From positions 408,915 to 472,914 of the forward strand of contig NZ_JANHDK010000002.1 in the NCBI RefSeq assembly GCF_024494725.1: a DNA stretch of 64,000 nt. The letters run 5' to 3'. This document shows positions 37,632 to 47,128 of the stretch, in pieces. Under the pieces are notes generated by a model. That model ran no database searches. It worked only from the letters and a program-made list of their open reading frames with translations, and had not been told where the DNA came from. This DNA is from Haloplanus ruber. GTDB lineage: Archaea > Halobacteriota > Halobacteria > Halobacteriales > Haloferacaceae. Position 1 is the first letter of the stretch. Each line of letters starts with the position of its first letter. A program made the translations under genes and the position numbers.

Positions 37632-39107
37632 CTACGTGTCGTCGAGTGCGTGCCACGACAGTCGCGGGTTCCGGGCCGCGTCCGCCTGATCGATCCGACG
37701 GGCGGTCGTCTCGTTCGGCGCCGCCGCCAGGTCCTCGGGGTCGGTCGCCGCGACGGCGTTGAACGCCGCCGCGAGGTCGTCCAACCGCGCCTTCGATTCG
37801 GTCTCTGTCGGCTCCGTCATCAGCGCCTCGTCGACGATTTCGGGCCACTTTGTCGTCGGCGGGTGGACGCCGTGATCGAGCATCGCCTTCGCCACGTCGG
37901 CGGCGTCCTCGTCCGCGCTGGCGACGAACTCGTGGTGGAAGGGACCGTAGGGCACCTCGTACTCGATCCGCTCGGCGAGGTAGTTGGCGTTCAGGACCGC
38001 CGTCTCGCTGATCCGCTCCAGTCCCACGTCGCCGTGCCGGAGGATGTACGCGTACGCCTTCACCAACACCAGCCAGTTGCCCATGAACTCGTGGACCCGC
38101 CCGATGCTGTGGTCGGGTTCGTAGGTCTCGTAGCCGCCGTCGGCCTCTCGTACCTGCGGCGTGGGGAGGAAGGGCGCGAGGTCGGCGCTCACGCCGATGG
38201 GGCCCTGTCCCGGCCCGCCGCCGCCGTGGGGCGTCGCGAACGTCTTGTGCAGGTTGAAGTGCATAACGTCGAAGCCCATGTCACCGGGCCGGGCCTTCCC
38301 GAGCAGGGAGTTGAGATTCGCGCCGTCGTAGTAGAGCAGGCCACCGGCCTCGTGGACGATGTCCGCAATCTCCGTGATGTCGCGCTCGAACAGCCCCAGC
38401 GTGTTGGGGTTGGTGAGCATCAACAACGCCGTGTCCTCGCCCGCGGCCGCTTCCAAGGCGTCGACCGCGACCCGCCCGTCCTCGTTGGACGGCAACTCCA
38501 CCACGTCGTAGCCGGCCATCGCCGCGCTCGCGAAGTTGGTCCCGTGGGCCGACTCGGGGACGATCACCTCGCTTCGCTCACCCTCGCCGTTGGCCTCGTG
38601 GTAGGCTTTCGCCACCTGGATACCCGTGAACTCGCCTGCGGCGCCCGCTGGCGGCTGGAGTGTCACCGCGTCCATCCCGCCGACCGTCGCCAGCGTCTCC
38701 TGCAGTTCGTACAGCAGGCCCAAGATCCCCTGTTTGTCCTCGTCCGTCCGGAGGGGATGCACCCGGTTGCCCGGGTGGGCCGCCACGTCCTCGGTGAACG
38801 CGGGATTGTACTTCATCGTACACGATCCCAGCGGGATCGGCCCCGAGTCGATGCCGTAGTTCATCTGTGAGAGCCGGGTGTAGTGGCGGGTCACCTCCGG
38901 TTCGGAGAGATCCGGCAGGGTCAACTCCTCGCGCGTCAGGTCGTCCGGCAGCGACGACTCCACCGTGACGGTGTCCGTGCTCTTCTCGTCCAACAGCGGT
39001 TCGTACCGGTCGCCGTCGTACCACCGCGCCTGCTGGTGTGGCGCATCGCCTTCGTCGTCGCCCTCGGCCGCTTCCTCAGTCCGCCGTTCGTGCCGTTTTT
39101 GGCTCAT
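37632..39107 (-). CDS. gcvPB: glycine dehydrogenase (decarboxylating) subunit 2
   Basis: 491-residue PLP-carrying half of the split P-protein, which decarboxylates glycine and loads the aminomethyl group on the H-protein lipoyl arm. The PLP lysine is in [20 protein letters not shown]. Other family blocks are [13 protein letters not shown] and the C-terminal [13 protein letters not shown]. The N-terminal 30 residues are acidic and disordered. Its ATG overlaps the stop of gcvPA by four bases. gcvT and gcvH, usually in the same operon, are not in the window. Confidence 0.96.
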   Translation of the reverse strand: MSQKRHERRTEEAAEGDDEGDAPHQQARWYDGDRYEPLLDEKSTDTVTVESSLPDDLTREELTLPDLSEPEVTRHYTRLSQMNYGIDSGPIPLGSCTMKYNPAFTEDVAAHPGNRVHPLRTDEDKQGILGLLYELQETLATVGGMDAVTLQPPAGAAGEFTGIQVAKAYHEANGEGERSEVIVPESAHGTNFASAAMAGYDVVELPSNEDGRVAVDALEAAAGEDTALLMLTNPNTLGLFERDITEIADIVHEAGGLLYYDGANLNSLLGKARPGDMGFDVMHFNLHKTFATPHGGGGPGQGPIGVSADLAPFLPTPQVREADGGYETYEPDHSIGRVHEFMGNWLVLVKAYAYILRHGDVGLERISETAVLNANYLAERIEYEVPYGPFHHEFVASADEDAADVAKAMLDHGVHPPTTKWPEIVDEALMTEPTETESKARLDDLAAAFNAVAATDPEDLAAAPNETTARRIDQADAARNPRLSWHALDDT

Positions 39108-40432
39108 GCGCCACCCCCGTAGCCCGCGAGGGCGTCGACCAGGTCGTCCACGCTCTCTTGATTGGTGTCGGTCACACAGACCGCGAGTCGCTCCTCGCCA
39201 GCGTCCTCGACGGCCCGGACGGCGAGGCCGGCGTGCCGGCAGTGGTCGACCACGTCCGCCGCGGGCGCCGCCGTGTCGATCAGCGCCTCCCGGAAGTGGT
39301 GGCCGTCGTAGACCGGCGCCGTGAAGCCGTCGAGGGCGTCGATCCGCTCACACGCCGCCGCGATTCCCGTCACGCACTCCTCGGCCAGGTCGACGAGACC
39401 GTCCGGCCCCAGCCACGCCGCGTGGATGGCTGCTCGAAGCGCCAGCCACGCCTGGTTGGTACAGATGTTCGAGGTGGCCCGCTCCCGCCGGATGTGCTGT
39501 TCGCGTGTCTGTAGGGTCAGCGTGTACGCTCGGTTGCCCGCGTCGTCCTCGCCCGCGCCCACGAGTCGCCCCGGTACCTGCCGGAGGAAATCCTCACGAC
39601 ACGCGAACAGGCCCAGTCCCATGCCGTAGGTGGTCGGCAGGCCGAGGACGCCCGCGTCGCCCACCACCACGTCGGCGCCGTACGCCGCCGGCGATTCGAG
39701 CAGTGCGAGGGCGACGGCGTCGGACCCCACACAGAACAGCGCGTCGTTGTCGTCGGCAAGGTCACCGACCGCGGCCAGGTCAGGTTCGAGGACGCCCCGC
39801 GCGTTCGGCGTCGCGGCGTACACCAGCGAGGTGTCCGCGCCGATCTGATCGGCGAGGCCGTCCACGTCGACCGTTCCCCCGCTCGTCGGGTAGGTCTCGA
39901 CCGTGATCTCCGGGCCGTCGGTGTAGTTATCGAGCACCGACCGAACCCGGTCGGGGAGGTCCGCCGGGATCAATACGGTGTCGCCGTCAGTCGCCCGCAC
40001 GCGGTCGGCGAGGAGGACCGCCTCGCCCAGCGCCGTCGCACGGTCGTACACCGAACAGTTGGCGACGCCGAGACCCGTCAACTCGACGACGAGCGACTGG
40101 AACTCGAAGAGCGCCTGGAGGAACCCCTGTGTAATCTCGGGTTGGTACTGCGTGTAACTGGTCAGAAACTCGCCTCGAAGCGAGAGGTGATCGACGACCG
40201 ACGGGACGTAGTGATCGTAGTGGCCGCCACCGAGAAACTCGGTCAGGTCGGGCGACTCGTCGAGCAACCCCTCGACGGCCGCTCGCGTCTCCCGTTCCGA
40301 GTGTGCCTCGATCCCGTAGTCGCCGTCGAACCGGACGGAGTCGGGGATGTCGAACAACGCGTCGGGGTCGGATACCCCGACCGTGTCGAGCATCTCCGAC
40401 CGCTCCGCCTCGGAGTGAGTCACGTACGGCAT
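39104..40432 (-). CDS. gcvPA: glycine dehydrogenase (decarboxylating) subunit 1
   Basis: 442-residue N-terminal-type half of the P-protein. It has no PLP lysine, as expected. Conserved blocks include [37 protein letters not shown] and [19 protein letters not shown]. It pairs with gcvPB, to which it is coupled by a four-base overlap. An AATATATA element at 40459-40466 is about 30 bases before the ATG at 40432. Confidence 0.96.
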   Translation of the reverse strand: MPYVTHSEAERSEMLDTVGVSDPDALFDIPDSVRFDGDYGIEAHSERETRAAVEGLLDESPDLTEFLGGGHYDHYVPSVVDHLSLRGEFLTSYTQYQPEITQGFLQALFEFQSLVVELTGLGVANCSVYDRATALGEAVLLADRVRATDGDTVLIPADLPDRVRSVLDNYTDGPEITVETYPTSGGTVDVDGLADQIGADTSLVYAATPNARGVLEPDLAAVGDLADDNDALFCVGSDAVALALLESPAAYGADVVVGDAGVLGLPTTYGMGLGLFACREDFLRQVPGRLVGAGEDDAGNRAYTLTLQTREQHIRRERATSNICTNQAWLALRAAIHAAWLGPDGLVDLAEECVTGIAAACERIDALDGFTAPVYDGHHFREALIDTAAPAADVVDHCRHAGLAVRAVEDAGEERLAVCVTDTNQESVDDLVDALAGYGGGA

Positions 40433-40458
40433 AGTACTCGGTTTCGGGACGCTCGACG

Positions 40459-40466
40459 TATATATT
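40459..40466 (-). promoter_or_regulatory. TATA element of gcvPA-gcvPB
   Basis: Minus-strand AATATATA about 30 bases before the ATG at 40432. It shows that gcvPA is the first gene of its transcript, so gcvT and gcvH are truly detached. Confidence 0.65.
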
Positions 40467-40554
40467 CGGCGCTGTGTGCTGTCCTACCGGGTCTATCATG
40501 CTGGTTTCGGCCTCGACTGGCGATCCTCGGGCGCCAAGAGCACCCGTCCTCCCG

Positions 40555-41778
40555 TCAGTTCACGCGCTCGACCTCGTAGCCCGCGTCCTCGATGGCGCTC
40601 ATCACGTTTTTGGCGTGGCTCTCGCCGCTCGTGACCACTCGGAAGACGAGGTAGGCGTCGCCCACCTCTAGGTCGCCGACCGCTCGGTCGTGACGGACCG
40701 TCCGGATGTTCGCCCCCCGGTCGCCGATGATCCCCGAGATGTGCCCCATCTCGCCGGGCTGGTCGCGAATGCGGATTCGCAGGCGGAGCAGTTGACTCCG
40801 GTCGGTCAGGGCGTGTGTCAACACCGTCTGGAGCATCGACATGTCGATGTTGCCGCCACAGAGCAGGGGGACGACCGTCTCCCCCTCGACGTCGACGTCG
40901 TCGCTCAGCAGCGCCGCCACCGACGCCGCGCCCGCTCCCTCCACGAGCTGTTTTGCCCGCTCCAGCACGACGAGAATGCTGCGCGCGATGTCGTCGTCGC
41001 TCACCGTTATCACCCTATCGACGTGGTCCTCGATGAGACCGAGGGTCAACCCAGAGACGCTTCCCGTGGCGATGCCGTCGGCGATGGTCTTCGGCGACTC
41101 CTCGTCGACCGGCATCCCCTTCTGCAGGCTGTCCGGCACCGTCGCCGCCAGATCCGCCTGGACGCCGATCACCCGCACGTCGTCGTTGAGCGCCTTCAGC
41201 GCCGTACTGATGCCGCCGATCAGCCCACCGCCACCGATAGGGACGATGACCGTGTCCGCGTCCGGCACCTGTTCGTTGATCTCCAGACCGAGCGTTCCCT
41301 GGCCGGCGACGATGGCCGGATCGTCGTACGCGTGGACGAACAAGTTCTCGGGTTCCGCACCCAGAGACTTGGCGTGGTCCATCGCCTCGCCGAAGGTCGC
41401 CCCGTGGAGTTCGACCGTCGCCCCGTAGCTCCGGGTCGCATCCACCTTCGCCTGTGGCGCGTTCTCCGGCATCACGATGGTCGAGTCGAGTCCGACCGTC
41501 GTCGCCGCCAGCGCCACCCCTTGGGCGTGGTTCCCCGCACTCGCCGCGACGACGTGCTTGTCGCTTCCCGACTCGGCCTCCTGTTTCAGCTTGTTGTACG
41601 CTCCCCGCGTCTTGAACGACCCCGTCCGCTGGAGGTGTTCCATCTTCAGGTGGACGTCCGCCCCCGACATCTCCGCGAGCGAACGGTTCGTCTCTATCGG
41701 TGTCTGTCTGACGATGGCCGGGTCGTCGAAGCGTTCCTGGGCGGCCTCGATGTCCGCGAGTGTGACGGTCTCTGTCAT
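40555..41778 (-). CDS. ilvA: threonine ammonia-lyase with ACT domain
   Basis: 407-residue fold type II PLP enzyme deaminating threonine to 2-oxobutyrate. The PLP lysine is Lys56 in RTGSFKTRGAYNKL, and the glycine-rich phosphate loop is VPIGGGGLIGGIS. From about residue 325 it has a C-terminal ACT domain (RIRDQPGEMGHISGIIGDRG) for feedback control. The size and single ACT domain fit the catabolic/biosynthetic TdcB-like archaeal type. A CCTTTATTCG element at 41801-41810 and a GGAGAG site precede the ATG at 41778. Its product could feed the E1/E2 genes upstream. Confidence 0.95.
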   Translation of the reverse strand: MTETVTLADIEAAQERFDDPAIVRQTPIETNRSLAEMSGADVHLKMEHLQRTGSFKTRGAYNKLKQEAESGSDKHVVAASAGNHAQGVALAATTVGLDSTIVMPENAPQAKVDATRSYGATVELHGATFGEAMDHAKSLGAEPENLFVHAYDDPAIVAGQGTLGLEINEQVPDADTVIVPIGGGGLIGGISTALKALNDDVRVIGVQADLAATVPDSLQKGMPVDEESPKTIADGIATGSVSGLTLGLIEDHVDRVITVSDDDIARSILVVLERAKQLVEGAGAASVAALLSDDVDVEGETVVPLLCGGNIDMSMLQTVLTHALTDRSQLLRLRIRIRDQPGEMGHISGIIGDRGANIRTVRHDRAVGDLEVGDAYLVFRVVTSGESHAKNVMSAIEDAGYEVERVN

Positions 41779-41800
41779 GCTCTCTCCTCTCGCATACGGC

Positions 41801-41810
41801 CGAATAAAGG
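41801..41810 (-). promoter_or_regulatory. TATA element of ilvA
   Basis: Minus-strand CCTTTATTCG about 28 bases before the ATG at 41778. Confidence 0.55.
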
Positions 41811-41842
41811 GCGTGCTTGCCGTAAGGTTACCCGAGTCGGCC

Positions 41843-43432
41843 CTACTCGACCAGCAGGCGCGACGGCTGTGCCAGCAGTTCCATCACGCGGTTGGTGAAG
41901 CGGGCCGCGACCGCCCCGTCGACGACACGGTGATCGACAGACAGCGATAGCGGCAGGGTGTGCCGGGGAACCACTTCGCCGTCGACGACTCGCGGTCGTT
42001 GCTCGATCCGTCCGAGCGCCAAGATCGCCACCTCGGGGTAGTTGACGATGGGCGTCGCGTACTCGCCGCCGATCACCCCGATGTTCGTAATCGTGAACGT
42101 CCCGCCCTGCATCTCCGCCCGGGAGATGCTCCCGTCGCGGGCCCGGGTCACCTTCTCCGCCGTCGTCTCGGCGAGGTCGAGAAGCGACCGGTCGCCGACG
42201 TCCTCGACCACCGGCACCAGTAGGCCCGCGTCCGTCGCCGTCGCCACGCCCAGATTGTACGCGTCGTGACAGACAATCTCGCCGGCGTCCGCGTCGAGTT
42301 CGGCGTTGACTCGTGGGAACGACGCGAGCGCCCGCGCGACCGCTCGCATCACGAACGGCATGTAGGTGAGGTCGATGCCCCGTTCGGCCGCGTACGGTTC
42401 GAGATCCGCCTTCGTCTCGACCAGGGTCGTCACGTCCACCTCGTCGGTGTGGGTCGCGTGGGGGACCGTCTCCTTCGACTGTTCCATCCGCTCGCCGATG
42501 GAGCGTCTGATCCCGCGGTACGGGAGTCGGTCGCCCGGCTTCGGTTCCCCCTCGGTGGCTGTCGCCGCGTCCCCGTTCGTCTCGGCCGTCGTCGCGTCCG
42601 CCGTCGCGTCGGGCCTGTCGGTCGTCGTCGCACCTGTGGATTCCTCCGCCTCGGCGCGCTCCGCCGCCGCCGCGTACTCGCGAACCATCGCGGCCGTGAC
42701 GAAGGGGACGCCGTCGCGTTCCCGATCTGTCGGCACCGCATCGAGGTCGACGCCGTGTTCGTCCGCTAGCTGTCGGGTCGCCGGCGCCGCGAGCGTCCGG
42801 TCCCGGGCCGTCTCCTCGAACCCTTGCCCGCGCTCACGCTCGACTGCCTCGCTCGCCGCCTCGACCGTCGCGGCCGACTCCCGGCGGGTGCGTCCTGCGG
42901 CCTCTAGGCCGCTCGCCGTCGACACGACCGTCGCGTCGGGATCGAGCGACCGCGGCTCCGGACGGGTCGCGGCCGCGTCCCCGGTGTCAGCCTCGGCTGC
43001 GGCCCGCACGTCCGCGTCGGTGACGCGCCCGCCCGGTCCCGACCCCGTGACTCGGTCCACGTCGACCCCGAGGTCACGCGCCAGTCGACGGGTGCTCGGG
43101 GCGGCGAAGGCACGCCGACCGCCGGCGTCCTCGGCGGTCCCCTCGTTGCCGGTGTCGGCGGCGGCGTCGGCGTCACCCACGTCGTCGTCGCCGTCGACCT
43201 CGACCGAGACGATGCCGGTTCCGACGGGTACCATCTCGCCTTCCGTGACGTGCAGTTCCGTCACCGTCCCCGCGTACGGCGACGGGAGATCGACGACCGC
43301 CTTGTCCGTCTCCACCTCGGCCAGCGGTTGATCCTCTGTGATCTCCTCGCCCGGGTCGACGAGCCACCGGAGGAGTTCCCCCTCCGCGACCCCCTCACCG
43401 ACATCGGGGAGGTGGAACGTCTCGACGGTCAT
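41843..43432 (-). CDS. 2-oxoacid dehydrogenase complex E2 (dihydrolipoyl acyltransferase) with two subunit-binding domains
   Basis: 529-residue E2. The lipoyl domain is at residues 1-80 with lipoyl-lysine Lys44 in EVETDKAVVDLP. Two peripheral subunit-binding domains follow: residues 109-147 (APSTRRLARDLGVDVDRVTG) and 214-256 (LAAPATRQLADEHGVDLDAV), each followed by an acidic linker. The catalytic acyltransferase domain begins near residue 297 (YRGIRRSIGERMEQSKETVP) and ends with the active-site block SLSVDHRVVDGAVAARF. Most E2 chains of this kind have one such domain. Its start overlaps the E1-beta stop by four bases. Acyl specificity (pyruvate, 2-oxobutyrate, branched) is unknown. Confidence 0.93.
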   Translation of the reverse strand: MTVETFHLPDVGEGVAEGELLRWLVDPGEEITEDQPLAEVETDKAVVDLPSPYAGTVTELHVTEGEMVPVGTGIVSVEVDGDDDVGDADAAADTGNEGTAEDAGGRRAFAAPSTRRLARDLGVDVDRVTGSGPGGRVTDADVRAAAEADTGDAAATRPEPRSLDPDATVVSTASGLEAAGRTRRESAATVEAASEAVERERGQGFEETARDRTLAAPATRQLADEHGVDLDAVPTDRERDGVPFVTAAMVREYAAAAERAEAEESTGATTTDRPDATADATTAETNGDAATATEGEPKPGDRLPYRGIRRSIGERMEQSKETVPHATHTDEVDVTTLVETKADLEPYAAERGIDLTYMPFVMRAVARALASFPRVNAELDADAGEIVCHDAYNLGVATATDAGLLVPVVEDVGDRSLLDLAETTAEKVTRARDGSISRAEMQGGTFTITNIGVIGGEYATPIVNYPEVAILALGRIEQRPRVVDGEVVPRHTLPLSLSVDHRVVDGAVAARFTNRVMELLAQPSRLLVE

Positions 43433-44421
43433 GGGAACGCGACTACCTCCCGGATCCCCTCCTCGATGCGCGTCGGCGACGGCAGGTAGTGATCCTCCAG
43501 GGCGTACAGCGGCACCGGCGTGTCGAAGCCCGTAATCCGCCCGACCGGCGCCTCCTGGTAGAGCAGCGACTCCTCCTGGAGGATCGCCGTGAGTTCGGCG
43601 CCCAGTCCGCCGGTCTTCGGCGCCTCGTGGACAACCGCCGCCCGCCCCGTCTTCTCGAAGGAGGCGACGATTGTCTCCCGGTCTAACGGCGAGAGCGTCC
43701 GCAGGTCGATCACCTCGCAGTCGATCCCCTCCGCGGCGAGGGTCTCGGCCGCCTCCATCGTCGGCCGGGTCATTGCCCCCCAGGTGTAGACGGACACGTC
43801 ACTCCCCTCGCGCCGGACCGCGGCCTCGCCCAGCGGCACCGTGTGATCGTCCGCCGGCACCTCCTCGCGGAACGCCCGGTAGATCAGTTTGGGTTCGAGG
43901 AAGATCACGGGGTCGGGGTCGCGGATCGCCGACGCCAGCAGCCCCTTTGTGTCGGCGGGCGTCGACGGCACCACTACCTTCAGTCCGGGTTCGTGGACGA
44001 AGAATGCCTCCGTGGACTCCGAGTGATGTTCCGGGGCGCGGATGCCGCCGCCGTACGGCGCTCGGACGACCATCGGACAGGTGAACCGCCCGCGACTCCG
44101 AGAGCGGATGCGAGCCGCGTGGCTGACGATCTGATCGAACGCGGGGTAGATGAACCCCATGAACTGGATCTCGGGCACCGGCCGGAGACCGTAGGCCGCC
44201 ATCCCAATCGAGGTGCCGACGATGGCCGACTCCGCCAGCGGCGTGTCGATCACTCGATCCTCGCCAAACGTCTCGTAGAGGCCCTCGGTCGCGCGGAAGA
44301 CACCGCCGTTCCTCCCAACGTCCTCCCCGAGGACGATCACGTCGTCGTCCCGCCGCATCTCGGTTTCGAGGCCGTCCCGTACCGCCTGTACCAGGGTCAG
44401 GTTCCGTGTGTCGGTGCTCAT
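43429..44421 (-). CDS. 2-oxoacid dehydrogenase E1 component, beta subunit
   Basis: 330-residue transketolase-like beta subunit of the thiamine-diphosphate E1. Hallmarks are VIVLGEDVGRNGGVFRATEG with the ThDP-activating glutamate, DTPLAESAIVGTSIGMAAYG, and IDLRTLSPLDRETIVAS in the C-terminal domain. The start is the ATG at 44421; the longer open frame does not match the family. The alpha subunit gene, normally directly upstream, is absent: lipA lies there instead after a 133-base gap. It is coupled to E2 by a four-base overlap. Confidence 0.95.
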   Translation of the reverse strand: MSTDTRNLTLVQAVRDGLETEMRRDDDVIVLGEDVGRNGGVFRATEGLYETFGEDRVIDTPLAESAIVGTSIGMAAYGLRPVPEIQFMGFIYPAFDQIVSHAARIRSRSRGRFTCPMVVRAPYGGGIRAPEHHSESTEAFFVHEPGLKVVVPSTPADTKGLLASAIRDPDPVIFLEPKLIYRAFREEVPADDHTVPLGEAAVRREGSDVSVYTWGAMTRPTMEAAETLAAEGIDCEVIDLRTLSPLDRETIVASFEKTGRAAVVHEAPKTGGLGAELTAILQEESLLYQEAPVGRITGFDTPVPLYALEDHYLPSPTRIEEGIREVVAFP

Positions 44422-44554
44422 GTGTGTTTCGGCCGTGAGTCCGCCGTGTCCACCGTCGATCCGGTTTCCCGCCTCGGGACCTGTCCACCGCCGTCCGCGA
44501 GGCACTGCTCCATGACCGGCCTCTCGCTCCCCCGCGTCTTATGCGTTCGGCCCG

Positions 44555-45484
44555 TCAGGTCGCGGCGTGGGCCTCGCGGCGCGCCTCGTCGATACTCCGG
44601 CCGTCCCGGAGGACGGCGTCGACGAACAACTCGCCTGCGCGGTACGACGACCGCACCATCGGGCCGCTGGCGCAGTAGAGGAAGCCGAGTTCCGCCTCCG
44701 CCACCCGGCGCCACGTCTCGAAGGCGTCCGGGTGGACGTACTCGTAGACGTCTAGGTGTGAGCGCGAAGGCTGGAGATACTGCCCCAGCGTCACCACGTC
44801 CACGCCCGCCTCGCGACAGTCAGACAGCGTGCGATAGATTTCGTGGTCGTACTCGCCGACCCCGAGCATCAGACTCGTTTTCGTGTATACGTCCGCCGTG
44901 TCGGCGACGCGTTCGAGCACCGAGAGCGACTGCTCGTAGCCCGCCCGGCGGTCCCGGACCGGCCACTGGAGGCGTTCGACCGTTTCCACGTTGTGGGCGA
45001 TGACGTCCGGCCCGGCCTCGACGATCCGATCCACGAGCGCCGGGTCGCCCCGGAAGTCCGGGATCAACACCTCGACCAGGATTCCCGGATCGCGCTCCTT
45101 GATCGCCTCGACTGTCCGTGCGAAGTGGCCGGCCCCCTGGTCCGGCAGATCGTCCCGATCCACGCTCGTCAGGACGACGTAATCGAGACCGATCTCGGCG
45201 ACGGCGTCGGCCACCTTCGACGGTTCCTCGGGGTCTAACGCCTCCATCCCTCCCGTCTCGACGTCACAGAAGTTACAGGCCCGAGAACACCGGTCGCCCA
45301 TCAGCATGAACGTGGCCGTGCCGGGGCCGTTCCGCCCGCTCCAACACTCCCCCAGGTTCGGACAGTTCGCCTCCTCGCATACGGTGTGGAGGTCCCGGTC
45401 CCGGAGTGTCTCCTTGATCTCCGTGAACCGCTGGCCCGACGGCGGCCGCTGCTTCAGCCAGTCGGGCTTGCGCCTGCGTGCCAT
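44555..45484 (-). CDS. lipA: lipoyl synthase
   Basis: 309-residue radical-SAM enzyme that inserts sulfur into octanoyl-lysine on E2 and GcvH. The auxiliary cluster cysteines are C36-x4-C41-x5-C47 (CEEANCPNLGEC), and the radical-SAM cysteines are C66-x3-C70-x2-C73 (CSRACNFC). The C-terminal RSSYRAGELF supplies the essential RSSY serine. The start is the ATG at 45484. It lies upstream of E1-beta/E2 on the same strand, which fits supply of lipoate to that E2 and the glycine cleavage system. Confidence 0.97.
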   Translation of the reverse strand: MARRRKPDWLKQRPPSGQRFTEIKETLRDRDLHTVCEEANCPNLGECWSGRNGPGTATFMLMGDRCSRACNFCDVETGGMEALDPEEPSKVADAVAEIGLDYVVLTSVDRDDLPDQGAGHFARTVEAIKERDPGILVEVLIPDFRGDPALVDRIVEAGPDVIAHNVETVERLQWPVRDRRAGYEQSLSVLERVADTADVYTKTSLMLGVGEYDHEIYRTLSDCREAGVDVVTLGQYLQPSRSHLDVYEYVHPDAFETWRRVAEAELGFLYCASGPMVRSSYRAGELFVDAVLRDGRSIDEARREAHAAT

Positions 45485-45582
45485 ATGCGCCTCTTTGGCC
45501 CGCCGCGCAAAAACGTGTGGGCTCTCTACCGGTGTCCCCGTGACCGACACGTCTATGCCAGTGGTTCGTGAATCCCTGGCCG

Positions 45583-47034
45583 ATGAGCGACCGGCGGGCC
45601 GCCATCGTCGAGGATTCCGTGCCCAGAACCCTCCTTTCGCTCGCCGTTCCGCTGGTCGCACAGAACGTCGTCCGCGTCGCCCAGCAGGTGGTCGACACCT
45701 TCTGGCTCGGCCGCCTCGGCGAGACAGCCGTCGCCGCCGTCGGCCTCACCATCCCCCTCCTCGGGTTGCTCTTTGCCCTCCTAGTGACGCCCTTTGTCGG
45801 CACACAGATTCTCGTCTCCCAGCGAGTTGGCGCCGAGAACGACGACGGCGCGCGGCGACTGGTCGTCCACGGGGTCGGTCTCGCCATCGCACTCGGCGCC
45901 CTCGTCGGCGGCGGCGTCGCCGCTGTCTCCCGTCCGCTCGTCGCACTGGTCGGCGCCGGCCCCGACGTGGCGCCCGCCGCCGCCCTCTACCTCGGCGTCG
46001 TTGCGCTCGGCCTCCCGCTCGCCGGCGCCAGTGACGCCCTCGAAGCCGGGTTCGTCGGTCGCGGCGACTCCCGGGCCTCACTCTACATCAACGTCGCCAC
46101 CGTCGCCGTCAACGTCCTGCTCGACCCGCTGTTTATCTTCGGCGGCGGCCCGATCCCCGGGATGGGGATTCGCGGGGCCGCGCTGGCGACGGTCGCTGGC
46201 TACGCCGCCGGCCTCGCTCTCGCCCTCGCCCTCGCGGTCGGCCCGCGGATGGGCCTCTCGTGGCGCCACCTCACGCCCGCCCGTTCCGACCTCCGTGCCC
46301 TCCTCTCGGTCGGTGCGCCCATCACGGGCCGACAGGTCGTCAGCCAGAGCGTCCGCGTCCTGTTGGTCGGTATCGTCGCCCTCGCCGGCGGCGCCGCCGG
46401 CCTCGCGGCCTACACCGTCGGCGCGCGGGTGGCGAGTGTCGCCGTCCTCCCCTCACGCGGCCTCGCGCAGGCCGCCCAGAGCATGGTCGGACAGAACGTG
46501 GGGGCGGACCGCCCCGACCGCGCCGTCCGTACCACCCGCGTCGGCGTCGGGATTGCCGCCGCCGCCCTCGCGCTCCTCGGGGTCGTCCAGTGGCTCGTCC
46601 CCGGCCCGGTCGCCCGCCTGTTCGTCCCCGACATCTCCGGCGACGGCCTCGCGCTGACGGTTCAGTACCTCCGTGTTCTCGCCTACGGCTACCCCGCCAT
46701 CGGCGCCGTCGACCTCATGCTCGCCGGGTTCAACGGCGCGGGCCGCACCCGCACGAGTTTCGTCGCCGACCTGCTGAAATACTGGGCGGTTCGCCTGCCG
46801 GTCGCGGCGCTTGCTCTGCCCGCTGCCGCCTCCGTGTCGATCCTCGGTGTCACCGTCGTTCCCGGCCTTGACCTGGGAACCCCCGCCGTCTTCTGGGCGG
46901 TCACGGGGTCGAACGTCGCCGCGGCCGTCGGCGTTGCCGCCTACTACGTCCGCGCCGTCCGCGGGGGGCTGTTCGCCGACGGGGTCGACCCAAGCGAGGC
47001 CGACGGCGACGACGCCGCGACGCCGACGGACTGA
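45583..47034 (+). CDS. MATE family efflux transporter
   Basis: 483-residue polytopic membrane protein with 12 predicted helices arranged as two MatE repeats. The first opens LLSLAVPLVAQNVVRVAQQV. The second opens RALLSVGAPITGRQVVSQSV after DPLFIFGGGPIPGMGIRGAA. It is probably an Na+ or H+ coupled exporter of drugs or metabolites. The start is the ATG at 45583 (MSDRRAAIVED); an in-frame ATG five codons earlier is possible. It diverges from lipA with 98 bases between starts. Confidence 0.93.
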   Translation: MSDRRAAIVEDSVPRTLLSLAVPLVAQNVVRVAQQVVDTFWLGRLGETAVAAVGLTIPLLGLLFALLVTPFVGTQILVSQRVGAENDDGARRLVVHGVGLAIALGALVGGGVAAVSRPLVALVGAGPDVAPAAALYLGVVALGLPLAGASDALEAGFVGRGDSRASLYINVATVAVNVLLDPLFIFGGGPIPGMGIRGAALATVAGYAAGLALALALAVGPRMGLSWRHLTPARSDLRALLSVGAPITGRQVVSQSVRVLLVGIVALAGGAAGLAAYTVGARVASVAVLPSRGLAQAAQSMVGQNVGADRPDRAVRTTRVGVGIAAAALALLGVVQWLVPGPVARLFVPDISGDGLALTVQYLRVLAYGYPAIGAVDLMLAGFNGAGRTRTSFVADLLKYWAVRLPVAALALPAAASVSILGVTVVPGLDLGTPAVFWAVTGSNVAAAVGVAAYYVRAVRGGLFADGVDPSEADGDDAATPTD

Positions 47035-47074
47035 CCACGAAACGCCTTTCCCCACACGGCCCCCGGAAGCGGAT

Positions 47075-47128
47075 ATGACCCGTCACGGCCGCCCGCTCCA
47101 CGCCCGACCGGGGGTGCCGACCGCGTGA
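47075..47128 (+). CDS. possible 17-codon upstream ORF of the helicase
   Basis: ATG at 47075 opens a 17-residue frame (MTRHGRPLHARPGVPTA) whose TGA overlaps the GTG start of the helicase gene in a GTGA arrangement, the same coupling used by other genes here. It may be a translated leader that delivers ribosomes to the GTG, or the arrangement may be chance. The composition is basic, unlike haloarchaeal proteins. Confidence 0.3.
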   Translation: MTRHGRPLHARPGVPTA

